Positions 32,261 through 43,965 of a DNA stretch of 64,000 nucleotides are shown here, one piece after another (positions within the stretch are counted from its first letter, which is position 1; every line of letters begins with the position of its first letter). Origin of the DNA: Pestalotiopsis fici W106-1 (Eukaryota > Ascomycota > Sordariomycetes > Amphisphaeriales > Sporocadaceae); assembly GCF_000516985.1 (NCBI RefSeq), contig NW_006917099.1:372001-436000 (forward strand). Direction: 5' to 3'. Made by a program: the position numbers and the translations under genes. The notes below the pieces were generated by a model, which worked only from the letters and a program-made list of their open reading frames with translations, was not told the origin of the DNA and made no database searches.

Positions 32261-33706
32261 ATGGCCAACAAAAGAAAGAGAGCAGAGCCTAACAATGGTA
32301 CTCCCAAAGAAGAATCTTCGGTGGCGGTCACCAAAAAGGCCAAGAAAGCAGAACCCTTTACACTCCAAATAGTAGCTGGCTCTTACGACAGAGTGCTTCA
32401 TGGTATCACGGCTACCATTACGCCCGGCGAAGACAAAGCAGACTTTGCCGACACTTTTCTATTCAACGCCCATACTTCTGCCATCAGATGCATTGCCCTC
32501 TCCCCACCCTCGGCGCCAGAGCCTGGCAAGGGCCAGAAGGTTATGCTGGCCACCGGCAGCACGGACGAGAGAATCAACGTGTTCAACATCTCGGCGCACC
32601 CACCTAGCCAGAAGTCAAAGGACGAGCAGGACCTGCTTTCCAAGATCGCGCCCCGCAAGATCCTCGAGAACCCCAAGAACCGCGAGGTCGGCGCTCTACT
32701 GCACCACAGCTCGACAGTTACCAAGTTGGCTTTCCCGACAAAAGGAAAGCTCATCTCCGCGAGCGAGGACTCGACGATTGCCGTGACGAGAATCCGAGAC
32801 ATGACAGTATTGAGCAGTATCAAGGTACCGATTCCCAAGCAGATGGGCCGGCCGAGCGGTGACACAGCGGCCATGGGGGGTGCGCCTTCGGGCGTCAACG
32901 ACTTCGCAGTACACCCGAGCATGAAGCTCATGATTAGTGTCAGCAAAGGCGAGAGGAGCATGAGGTTGTGGAATCTAATGACGGCAAAGAAGGCGGGAGT
33001 GCTCAATTTTGGAAGGGATACACTAGCTGCCATTGGAGAAGGGAGACATTCATCAGGCGAAGGCAGAAAAATTGCATGGGAGCCACAAGCGGCAGAGGAG
33101 TTTGCCGTAGGCTTTGATAGGGATATCTTGGTATTTGGCATGGACGGCACACCGAAGTGCAAAGTCATGCCCGACTCACGGACAAAGATCCACGAGTTTT
33201 CATATGTCCCATTGGGAAGCAAAGAAGGAGACGGTTCCCTCTTATGCGTTTCTACAGAGGACGGAAGAATCATGTTCTTCTCTACGGAAACAAACGATTT
33301 AAGCGAGGCAGCCGACGACAAGAAGACAGAATCTTTATCAGTCGCCCAGTTTGTTGCGCAGCTAGGCGGAAAGGCAGCAGGAATTCAAGGACGCATCAAG
33401 GACTTTGCTGTACTCAAACCCTCAGATGACAGCGATGAACTCTACTTTACCTGTGGTAGCAGCGACGGCAAGATCCGGGTTTTCCGGACGAGCATTGCGG
33501 AGCTCAAAAAGGCCAAAAAGGTCCAGGACAAGGAGAAGAAGCAGGTGGGCAAGCTGCTAGGAGCCTACGAGACGCAAAACAGAATCACTTGCCTGGAGGC
33601 ATTTGTTATGATACCCAGACCCGATGGCGCAGAGGATAGCGAGGACGAGTTTGAGGATGTTTCCTCGTCGGATGATGACGACGAGGACGACGCGGATGAA
33701 GACTGA
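32261..33706 (+). CDS. mak11: MAK11/PAK1IP1-like WD40 ribosome-biogenesis protein
   Basis: A single exon encodes 481 residues. MAK11 is a nucleolar WD40 protein needed for 60S subunit assembly, acting with Rlp24 on pre-60S particles. The N-terminus is basic (KRKRAEP..KKAKKAE), like a nuclear signal. Weak WD40 blades are visible: GSYDRVLHGI, FNAHTSAIRCIALSP..ATGSTDERINVFNI, HHSSTVTKLAFPTKGKLISASEDSTI, GGAPSGVNDFAVHPSMKLMISVS and FTCGSSDGKIRVF. The HSSTVTKL blade and the GVNDFAVHPS blade are typical of MAK11 rather than generic WD40 proteins. The tail is acidic (about 30 Asp/Glu/Ser residues), common in nucleolar assembly factors. The start has a good context (aacATGGcc). Confidence 0.9.
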   Translation: MANKRKRAEPNNGTPKEESSVAVTKKAKKAEPFTLQIVAGSYDRVLHGITATITPGEDKADFADTFLFNAHTSAIRCIALSPPSAPEPGKGQKVMLATGSTDERINVFNISAHPPSQKSKDEQDLLSKIAPRKILENPKNREVGALLHHSSTVTKLAFPTKGKLISASEDSTIAVTRIRDMTVLSSIKVPIPKQMGRPSGDTAAMGGAPSGVNDFAVHPSMKLMISVSKGERSMRLWNLMTAKKAGVLNFGRDTLAAIGEGRHSSGEGRKIAWEPQAAEEFAVGFDRDILVFGMDGTPKCKVMPDSRTKIHEFSYVPLGSKEGDGSLLCVSTEDGRIMFFSTETNDLSEAADDKKTESLSVAQFVAQLGGKAAGIQGRIKDFAVLKPSDDSDELYFTCGSSDGKIRVFRTSIAELKKAKKVQDKEKKQVGKLLGAYETQNRITCLEAFVMIPRPDGAEDSEDEFEDVSSSDDDDEDDADED

Positions 33707-35558
33707 TGGTAGTAATTGCCAATACATGACTGGTTGAATCAAAGACTACATGTGCCCCATACATGCAGATATGATGAAAAGCTGCTGCCTCTTCGGGCAT
33801 TTTACTGGTTTGTGGCTGCACTTGAATGAGACATGTCACCCTGGACAACAGGGAATTTATCCGGTGAGTGGTTGCACAACGTTTGTGAGGGCGGTCCACG
33901 GCCAAGCTGCTGGGCTTTTTTGCTTGAGTCAGGACAGACTGGCGAGTTGGAAGGTAAGAGTGGTAGGTTTTCTTAGGCAAGATGCTCGATACGCGGTTAG
34001 GGCAATTTGAAGCATGACATTGGACGCAAAAGCGGCACGACACGAGTGAAAGAGATAATCCTATATTAGTATATGTGATTTGCAAAGCCAGGCCTTGGTA
34101 AAACAAGATGATCATCAACCCCTCAACTACCCAGATGTTGCGTTGCAGCAGGAGATCGAAAACAATCGGCGGCACCCACCCGGACAACATGCGCCGCGAG
34201 AAGCGCTTTTTCGCCCTAAGTACCGGTCAAGAGTGTGGGGTAGCGCTGCACATCAGTGGGCAGCCCAGAGTCATGCGCGTCGCCCGGACTGGAACTGGGG
34301 TTACCTAATTTGCAGGGGGAACACTTGGGGTGGGCCAGCATGTGATTCTGGTAGAGATTTTTTAGTGCTGTAGCGGCAATAGCAGCAGCCTCAAAGGTGG
34401 AGTTGGAGCGTCTACCACCCACCGAATCTCGTGTCCCTGAGACCACTGTTTGTGTGCCGGGGTGTGGTGGTTCAATGAGACCACTAAAGCAACAGCTCAT
34501 GGTCAGCTCAGGCTCGAATTGTTTTGTCCATAGCCCTCAAACAGGCAAGGTCGGGTCTTATGGCGCGCGCCTTGTCTGTATTTCCGCCGAAGCTTCATTC
34601 GTGCCAGTCAAGTAATAAAGTGGCTTAGAACACTGAGCCAGTAATGTAGGTAAAAGGTAGGTAGGTAGGTACCTTGATAATGTAGAATGCAACCAGACCC
34701 CTACACTGTATGTACTATGGCAAACCCCTCTCCAGTTCAAATCGATCAATGCTTTCCATCATTCGTTTGGCTGCTCCACTACTCGAGACTAAGGTGTCTC
34801 AACCCATTTGCGGTACCGCTTGGATGCAAGAATGAGGAGAAGGAGAAGTCGCAACGAGGAGGAGGAGGAGGAGAAGTAGGCGGTTCATTTAGTAGGAAAC
34901 TCTCGCTTCTATCTTTTGTCAACACACGAATTCAACCTTCTTTCACACTTTACACACACACGCACTCTACTTGCCGCTGATTACCATCTGGTCTTTTCTT
35001 TTGCAACCCGCTTCTGCTGTGTGGGTCGAGGGACCTGTCATAGTGTCAAATCCATCCTCATTCTATTATACGGAGTAGGTATATCCCTACACACTTAGCG
35101 AACCTAACCTAGTACTGTCCCAGCGTCGAACAAAGCTTTTCTTTTCTTTTCTTCCCTTTCTTTTCTTCACCATCGGATGCAAGTCAGTAAGGTTCTCGCG
35201 TGCAACAAATCGATCCCGCGCACTCGGAACCTCAGCCGATAGCCAATTCATCTCTGCATGTGACCCAAAAAAACAACATCCGAGCTACCAATCGGCCGAG
35301 ACATACAATACAAGCTGGCCAGAGAAGAGGAAAGCAGCAGTAGCCATTGTGCACAATCGCAAGCTTCTTTCCGTCACAACTCTTTGCTTATGAGAGCGAA
35401 GAGGGAAATTGCAGGAGTCGACGTCAACATACATACGCAAGGGTTTCACCAAAGCTGCTTCGCGAAACCCAAAGAATCAGCAAACAGCAACAAGCCGAGC
35501 AACCGGCCGAAGAGCAGACACGAGTAGAAAAGCGACAAGAGATCAATTCACGAAAGCC
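33707..35558. other. Intergenic upstream of the INSIG gene
   Basis: It has a GGTA tetranucleotide run at 34655-34672, GGA repeats near 34858-34876 and a pyrimidine-rich stretch near 35130-35165. The latter is typical of fungal promoters and leaders. Upstream ATGs at about 35177 and 35388 suggest a long leader. No coding gene is seen. Confidence 0.55.
34655..34672. repeat. GGTA tetranucleotide repeat
   Basis: Four perfect or near-perfect GGTA units in noncoding DNA. Confidence 0.85.
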
Positions 35559-36879
35559 ATGTCTGCGAATCAAGACGGTCCTCCGTTATTGCGGCCAATC
35601 CCCCGCCGCCCTTTCAAGCTCAACCTGTCGGGCCCAACACCCCCGGAAGACGAAGATGAGGAACCTCAGGTTCTAGCCCACAGCCCCGAGTCCAGTTCCA
35701 GTGGCTTGCTCAACCTCGACTTCCTCAATAGACGCCTCTTGGACCCGAGATCGAGTACGCCAAGGCAGCATGAGCCGGGCTCTGCATCTGCCGACATCAG
35801 CCGCGCGCAATCCTACATGAACCTCACGAGCTCGACTTTATTTGGCATATACTCGCCGACGACGTACGGGCGGGATCGGTACGACCAGGACGAGTTGACT
35901 ACTCCCTGGGGTACGGGAGCCGAAACCCCGGCCAAGAAGTTGAGCCTTGACGAGCCACACTATGACATTCAAAAGGAGCGAGGAAGGCCGATGCGCCGCC
36001 GGTCTTCGTTACATCCGACAGCCAGGCCAACCCCACTGTCGACACCTGCGACAGTCTTTTACTTGGGTCTCAGGTCGCTGCTACTGTTTGGGCTCGGTAT
36101 ACTCTACGGTCTTATGATTGTCAGCTTTCAGGATAGGCACAGACTGGGGAGGCTGCAAATGGACGATATTGGCAAATCTACGGCATCACATGTTCAATTC
36201 ATTGCGTTTTGGGGCGTCGCCGGAATCGCCCTTGGTGCTTTACTTCCTTGGTTTGACGGCGTTTGGGAGAGCGTTTTTGGTCAGGAGGACGATTTTGAAT
36301 CGGCAACCGAGCATGCAATTAGCTCCGAGGAAGAGGAAGCAAGTCAAGCAACCGACTGGGGCTTGGCTATTCGAGGCATCGGTGCCTTTGTCGGTATCGT
36401 GTATGCCATTGTAAGTTGACGCATCTTATGACTGGTTCCACATGTAATGGAGACTATTGTGCTAACCACGGTTGCAGCGGAAAACACAATGGGCATCCAC
36501 CCTTCAAGTCTCTCTGAGTCTGGCCCTGGTAAACCCCTTTCTGTGGTACTTGATCGACCGGTCCAAGCCAGGCTTTCTCCTATCATCCACGGTTGGGCTT
36601 GTGGGCTCCGCCATTGTAATGAGCCTCAAGCCAGACATGGTTCCCGCCCCCACCAGTTTATTGTCATTTGACAGCTACCAAGCGAACTCCTCATCGAATG
36701 GGGTGGACCCGCCCACTATGCTTGGGGGACTAGCGAGCCAACCTGCCGTTGAAAAAGGCATTTGGATGCTGAGTATCCTGTTTTGCTGCTGTCTTTGTTT
36801 TGGTAACATTGGGCGGCGTTTGGCATTGAATCGGTCAGCAAGCACAAAAGGGAGGTGGGCCGAGCAAAAGACTGGCTGA
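35559..36879 (+). CDS. INSIG domain ER membrane protein
   Basis: Two exons (35559-36410 and 36478-36879) give 417 residues. INSIG proteins are six-span ER proteins that hold SCAP or HMG-CoA reductase in check in response to sterols; fission yeast Ins1 controls HMG-CoA reductase. The first 165 residues are a disordered Ser/Pro/Asp-rich cytosolic region (LLRPIPRRPFKLNLS, RRRSSLHP) typical of fungal members. Six spans follow: FYLGLRSLLLFGLGILYGLM, FIAFWGVAGIALGALLPWF, GLAIRGIGAFVGIVYAI, LQVSLSLALVNPFLWYLID, FLLSSTVGLVGSAIVM and the final KGIWMLSILFCCCLCFG. The span-3/span-4 join RKTQWASTLQ matches the family and supports the intron. The ATG at 35559 is the first methionine in the frame with a natural N-terminus. 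Confidence 0.9.
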
Positions 36880-39800
36880 TCCTGTACATGTGAGACAACG
36901 CAATGATACCCCAGAACTCTTCTCTCATGTGCATTGGGTGGCTTAAAGGGGCCGTTAATTCAGGATTTAATCATCATCCGGCTTGCGCGTTACGACATCG
37001 AAAAAAGGATTTGGTATAAAAATAATTTCTGGGCTTATTTGGCAAGGACATCGGCATGGTCTGGAACTCGTTTTTATATTGGGTACTGGTATGGATATGG
37101 GCACTGATAGCAGCACAGGCATATGGTAATTTGTATTCTGATATCCTGATACTTGGTATTTGGGGACATGTTGGCCACAAATCCAAGGGTGGCAGCTACC
37201 TCTTCTTGGAGTATGTAGTTTTCGATTGAGAAGCATGTTTCTACAATGTCAATGTTTGAGCCTCTCAAAATCTCCACGACGTGACTTGGTGCTTCCTCCC
37301 AATTCTGTAATGTCCCAAGTGTTGAGGTTCGCTCGCCGCCATGTTGTCGTGCCTGACTCGGATCTATACACCCTTGATCAGTTCTGCGTTCTGTGCCATG
37401 ATCTTCTCTTGATGCTCTTGCCTCATCATTCAAACATGATGTAGCAACAGTAGGAAGTTTTCAGCTGTGGCAACCCCTCAATTGCGCTTGAATCATGATC
37501 GCCACGGAGGAATCAGTCAGTGCGTCGATACAAATAAGATATGGTTACTTTGCACTCGAGTTATGCGTAGTATCCTATGACAAAAAGCCTCGTAGCTTAG
37601 ACCTCTTCAGGTTCAAGGGAAACTCACCCTTGTCTCTAGTGCGAACGAGGATATTTTCAGCAAAGGGCGGTTTTGGCCATTCGCCATATACCCCGTCAAC
37701 ACATTGACATGTGTCCTTTTTTTATCATCCAAGTCTAATACGAGCAAATCTAATAACTAGAATATAGCATTGGAGAGGCTTCTTTTGTAATCAAGCCCCA
37801 CTATTCCCTCGGAAAGGACGTGGAAGCCCTTGCCTTGTAACACTGGGTAGCCTCCACGAAGCTCTATACACGGATAGCTGCCCGGATCAGTCACGAGTAG
37901 CCATATCGGGGCCCTGCTTGATGCGTCCAAGGCTCCGGGAGGATTCTCGTATCATTCCAGGTGTGTTGTGCCATGCAAATACAAGTTGTTTGCAAAAACT
38001 CCTACAGTAGACAGAGCTGGTCAGCCGTATTGTTTGCTATGGGATAGTGTCAGTGGAGAACAGGAACATGTCTGCATTTTTTTATCACTTTTTTCGTTCT
38101 TCGTTTTCACGGATTCCGCTCTTTGGCTCATGGGAGAGGCTCAAGCATCTGTGCTGGTCATTCATTGGGGGATGTTCATTGCCTAGTAGCTTGTTCACGT
38201 CGGGGCATCGAGGGCAAAGGTTAAAAGGCAGGGACTGAAGCAAATTCTGTCATGACTGCCTGTAAATTCAAAAGAAATTTTGTAATGAGTATTATTATAT
38301 CTATCATTTTCGGTTCCACGTCTGTGGAAAGGCCTTGATACAAAGGCTAGACTTCAAAACGTCCATGTCGGCTTGCCGGCTAAGCTGGCAAGGACTTGAT
38401 CAGAGAAATGAATCCCCATTTCGATATATACAAAGCTCATACGAATTCACATTGAATTCCCTTGGATGAACCGCCAGCACAAGTTAATGACATTCTTGTC
38501 TACACTCACTCCCTTTCTCCAGCCTACAGTTTAGATTTCCATGAAGGTTACAAGGCGTTGCATACTGACTGCTTAAGTCGTATTCGGCAGAGGTACTGCC
38601 AAATCCCAAGGATTGGGACGAGAAACAATCACCTATCAAGGAACAGCTCGTCACAATAGATATCTCCTTATCTTATTATCTGGGAATATCTACTGCACTA
38701 CTATATATGTTACCATGACGAATAGTTCTAACAGTAAACGTAGGCTCATGGGCATAGACCGTACGCTTCAACAAATGATAAAAAAATGTCCGCGCAGCCA
38801 AGACTTTGATATTCATCTTTTGCAATACTTGATACATTGTTTGAGGTCATCAAAGTGGCTGTAATTCACTAATTCTAAGCACGACATGTCATGATCATCC
38901 CAGCCCCTGGAGGACTGGTACGATAATAGCCTTGACCAGGCATCGTCCTGGGGCTCTGCTCAACTCCGCCCAGCAGCAGGACCCGTACACCCTAGAACTT
39001 GATCCTTTGGCTGAATTGATATCATCGGCTAGTAGACGGGGATATTCGTGCTATTGGGTTAGCAAAGGCCCATGGGCAATTTGTTTTCTTTCAATTTGTT
39101 TTCTTTGCGGATGGCGCCCCGCAAATCAAGTCCTTGGATACCTCGCCACCGTATATCCGAGACATTTACATCGTGTCGTAATTTCAAAACCAAGATCAAT
39201 TTCATCCCAATTGATTTGGAATTTGTTGCTTAACTATTTCAATTTGGGGGTGAACCAGTTTCCATATCGAGCTGGTAGGCTGCGGAAATAAAGGTCGGGA
39301 CTCGGATACTGTGTCAAGCTGATGATGACAGGGTACCTAGAGCGTCAAAATAAAGGTGAGGAGCAATCATTGGTTGCTGTATCTCTCCATTGCTTTTTTG
39401 AGTTGTCTATGATACGATCACTAGTTGGAGATATCCAAAAAGACCCATCGGCAGTCGTGGGAAGAATTTGGGGGTGCGTATCGGACTAAGCAGAATGCAA
39501 TAGTCATGGACTTGCTTGGATCTGAGACATGGGAGCCACAAAATTTCCTGGTAAGTTTATTGTTCCAAAGAAGCAGTCTCAAAGTTTATGCTTGCAAAAC
39601 GGTGAGAGTGCGAAGAAGCTGTTTGAACGTTGCCCGGCATTTGTTTCTAGACCTTTACGAGTCTCAGTGTCTGTGACACCAAATATACGGGATTTTGAGT
39701 CAAGGTTTACTTTTCAAACAACGAGTAAATAGGAATCTAGCCGAGGTCCATTGTAGATAACATATCTCCAAGATAGCATGAGCCTGGGGTTTATCGTGAC

Positions 39801-42800
39801 AAGTATCCCATACTGATCCGGTGTCCGCTGACTCCCGACGCTCGGTGCATTCTAATCGGAGCACGGGATGGACAATGCATGTGTAAAACAACTTCAACAG
39901 GCAAGCGGACGACAAAACAAGAGCCGAGAAAGCAGGACGGCGCTGTGCTAAGCGCCATTACTCTCGAGATGACGAGCAAAGTCTTTCTTGCCAAAAAGAG
40001 AGAGCGTTGAAGTCGGTGGTCACTTTCGCTTTCCTTTGCCGCGTGAAGTCGACGCATCATCACTGACCCTATTTAGAGCTGACACTTTGATGAGTGTGGA
40101 AGTGCCACGCCAGACCCGACAAAGCGTTCGAATTCTATAGGTTTAGCTAAACGCCGAAAGCTGCAAGGTCAAGCCACAAGGCTTATTGTTGTTCCAAACA
40201 ACCAACCATCGATATGGGTATTCAGTATCATGTAGGTAGTGTTCAACAGCCTTGAGGATATGCAGCCCTTGAAAGTCCTCAACGCTGTGGCTTGAACCTT
40301 GGGTCCCGGGGAAAGGCTGGTTCTGCGTAAAGGCATGCATTTGGTGAGCTAGATAACCTAGGTTAAGGCGGCTGGTCTTGAGAAAACTAGGGGTCTTGCG
40401 CCAAACACTTCTCTGGAGACCAGCCGTGCGCGGAAGAACGCCGTCGAATTCCATTGGCTCTCGGCCGAAACCAGGAATCAGTATCCGAACCGCTTACACA
40501 CGATGGCCGAAAATGTCGACTGTGTTTTGGCACTCAAGACCATTTGTCATTTAGGCGGCCTCTGTTGACCATCCAGGGCGAGATATGACTCGCATACTTG
40601 GGGAATTCAGGCGAGTGCCTGACCAATGGCGGGCGTAGAAGGAGGTAATAAGGACACGAGGTAGCGATTCCATTAAGATGGGGAGATCTAGGAAGTCCAT
40701 TCAAGCGTCATAGGTGAGGCTGAAAGGAAACCCCTCCCTAATGTGATGGAGGGTGGCTGACCTTTGGACTATCTGGGTTAGGGAAGTAGCTTCCATCACG
40801 GGTCTTGCGGGACATAGATCAGGACACGCGGCCACTTGAGTCTGTTGTTCTTCTGGTCTGTTTCTAGGATAGATTCCTGCCGCCGTCGAAGAAAAGAAAT
40901 CTCACTGCACACATACATCGTGTGGTTGCGACAGTGGGTGAATCTGCACGAGCTGGGGGGCGACGATTAAGATTTGAGGTACTCAAAGATGATAGGTGCA
41001 AGGACGCGGAGCACGTGCCGAATGAGGTATCAGACTTAGATCTATGAGCTAATAAAGCCCGCTGGCGAGGACAGGTCAGGGTCTATTTTGCTTTGGGGCA
41101 GGGGATTCAGAAAGAGAACGACGGGCCGGCGGCATGTTGTTGGGTTCGGATCTCTGTGCACTGCGAGATAGATCAGGGCTTTGAACAATAGAGGAAGAAG
41201 TGCCGTTAGTGGTATAGTCGCGATGAGGCGCGATGAAGCTCGATTGTCCGTCAGCGGCTCGGCCCTGGGAATCAGAGCAACAGTAGAGGATCAGAACTGA
41301 TTCCTTCGCTATGCCTTAGCAGCCGCTAGACTAAGCGGAGGCTGAGAAGTCGCTAGCAGGCCATTCGGGAATGTCAAGTGCTAATGGAAGCCATGTAGCG
41401 GTACCTACCTGTCGCATTCCTGGGCAGGTTGACTGACGAAGCAGCTCCAAGTCGAAGGTCTACCGCGCAGCCGCGCATGCGGTAAGCCAGAAAGCGCTAA
41501 TAGCTCTCTAATGATGTGCTATCATGAGCAATGTTGCTGATCTTGGGGCACATCTAGGCAACGGGCTTGCGCCAAATGGATCTACAAGTGTACCGTGTCC
41601 AAGCTGATGATGAATTTTTTTTCTTCCTTCGTTTCACGGCCAGACACATGATTGGAGATGCCATTGCCGTGCTCTCAAGCAGGGAAGTCTTTGCGCTTTG
41701 GCATGGTGATATGACAGTAGCGTGGCTAACGAAATGCGGCGAATGGCTTCATCGTGCTGTTGAGAGGCGGCGCAAAAAGGTGAAGCTCAGGAAAAGTCGT
41801 GACGCATGTAAGTACAGGGGGGTCCGGGTCTAGATGGTTCAAGTCCATACAATCCATGTCAGCATGGACTTTTGAGAGCTCAAACCCTAAAAAAGGTCCC
41901 TCTCGAGTGTCTGGAGAAGGCCGCAAAGCTGTCTTTAGTGTATGTAGTACAGCTCTCTCAGCAGGTGTGTTGGGCAGCGCTGCGCCTGTTTTGGCAGATG
42001 GAATTGATGACAACCGCCATCACGACAGTGGCTATAGCCATTTAGTATTGTTTTCTTTTTCTGTTTTCTCGCTTTCTTTACTTTTTATGTTCTAGATTAC
42101 CCCTTGCATCTTCACAAACGGTCAGAGCGGCTGCATTTTTATGCAACCACAACTATAATTATCCTTCCCTTCCCCACGCGTCCGCCGAGCTCGCAGTCAG
42201 CCAATTACCTACGTCACACCCCCGGGGCTCGACTTCATGGGGGCGGAAGTCAGAGTCGATGTGTATGTATGTAGTGAGTGTACCAGAGTGCTAGACTGCA
42301 CAACAGGACAAACTAGCTACCTAGCTCATAATCCTCCATAATATATTTGCTTGGACGATAATAGAAACCAGCTCGTGGCTCACTGTTTTCCTGCATTGCC
42401 TTTTGCAGCAAAGCAAGACTGAATCTTTTTTTTTCATCATCACATATCATCTTCTCGTGTACACATGTGTGTCTTTTAGATTGCAAAGCTACTTTAAGTA
42501 CGGGAAGATGTGGCGGCCCGGACGGAGGATTATGAAAGCATTCAAGGGCAGGCCGACCGAGGAAGGAGGAGGAAAGAGCAATTGATGATGCATGCAATAT
42601 CCATTTTGTTTAACAACATAATGTTATTTATTCTTTCCTCACATGAGTCGCAGAAACGTGAAACTACACTATCAAATGCTGTTAGATATTCATCTCTGCG
42701 TATCCAGATCCTTACATTCAGTTGCCTGTTTGGAACAGGTCCCTCAGTGTTGGGTTGGATTTTTTTTTTATCTTACCAGAGTTTCAAACCTTTTTTTTTT

Positions 42801-43965
42801 TCTTTCCTTCTCTGTCTCTCTCTTTTTGACTCTCGCGTGGGCGATTCAAGGGTCCTGCAGCCAAAAACCCGGTAGCTGCTCCACATTGTGTGTAGATTCA
42901 CCATTGTCGACTCGGGCGGTTTGGCGGTATTTTTGGAGGGGGGCGGCGAGGCGGTTTGCAGTTCTCCCAATCAATGCTTGGCAAAGAAATGGCAGAGCCA
43001 ATACGTACCGTAGCCGCAAATCTCATCGAGATCGCCGGCCGTCTTTTTCTTCTCTTCAACCAATGGCATCCAGCCAAACTCGACAATGGCCGTTGAAGTA
43101 CCGGTACTGACGCATTTCTCTCGTCGGTCTCGCGAATACGTACCTCTCTCGTCTCCGTCTCCGTCTTCTACTTCTTCTTCTCATGGCTCACCACTCGGGC
43201 TTGCTCAATTGCCTTGAGACAAGCAGCAGCCCCTACCTACACTAACTACCCTAGGTCCCCTCCACACCCTTCTGTCGGGACGCAACGCACTTCTGATCTG
43301 CGCATACATGTATGATGACCTCCTACATCTTGGACAACGCGCCACGCTCCGCAGAACTCTGTTTGAACCAAAATTTCTGTTACCATAATTCCCCAAATGC
43401 TCTGAAGGCTCGGCTGTCTGCACGCCCCGAACGCTATTAGGCGTCCCAGTTACCCGTTTCTCCTGCTGATCCCCAATCAGCCTTTGACCAACGTTGCCCC
43501 ATGTGGATACGAATAGCATCACCACCAAGCTGTGACGGCGATTACTATCCTTGAGCTGCTACTGCCTCTGATCTACACCAAAATCTACCACTTCACCATT
43601 CCTCTTCTAATCTGAAGACCACCTCGGCTGGATCATATCCGTCTGGCGCATTTTCAGTGTCTATGCTATTAATTAACTACTACTCGATACTCGTGTCTAT
43701 CCTAATACACTGCCGTCATTGCCACTGGTCAGCGGCCATATACTAGGAGCAGCTCCAGAATAAGCTTGTCTGGCTTTCCGTGGTTTGACTGCATACATAA
43801 CCGATCAGCGCAGAATTGGGTTGTCTGCATCTGTGGTTTTCTTTGCAATCTACACCACCCTTTACATATATCTCTTGTGTTGATCGGAATCGTGCATCGT
43901 GGCGCAGATACTCGGCCTCGACTCTAGCACACCTGGCATACGGGCTTGGGTGCCAAATCACTTTC
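36880..43965. other. Seven-kilobase region without a supported gene
   Basis: This is the largest gene-free stretch. Open frames here (for example 37074-37433 minus, 38932-39291 plus, 41567-41833 plus) lack ATG starts, splice patterns or family motifs. One minus-strand frame at 40454-40143 has an NB-ARC-like relic (see findings). A pyrimidine tract at about 42791-42838 and further CT-rich blocks near 43110-43190 suggest that the promoter and a long leader of the LON-RING gene occupy the right end. The region could hold noncoding RNA or regulatory DNA; sequence alone cannot decide. Confidence 0.5.

Noticed and set aside
37074..37433. Minus-strand frame with ETCFSIENYILQEEVAATLG
   Set aside because: Reads somewhat like protein but has no ATG, no splice-supported partner exon and no recognisable family.
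43816..43965. 50-codon upstream extension of the LON-RING frame
   Set aside because: It has no ATG; it would need a TTG start, which is not expected here.
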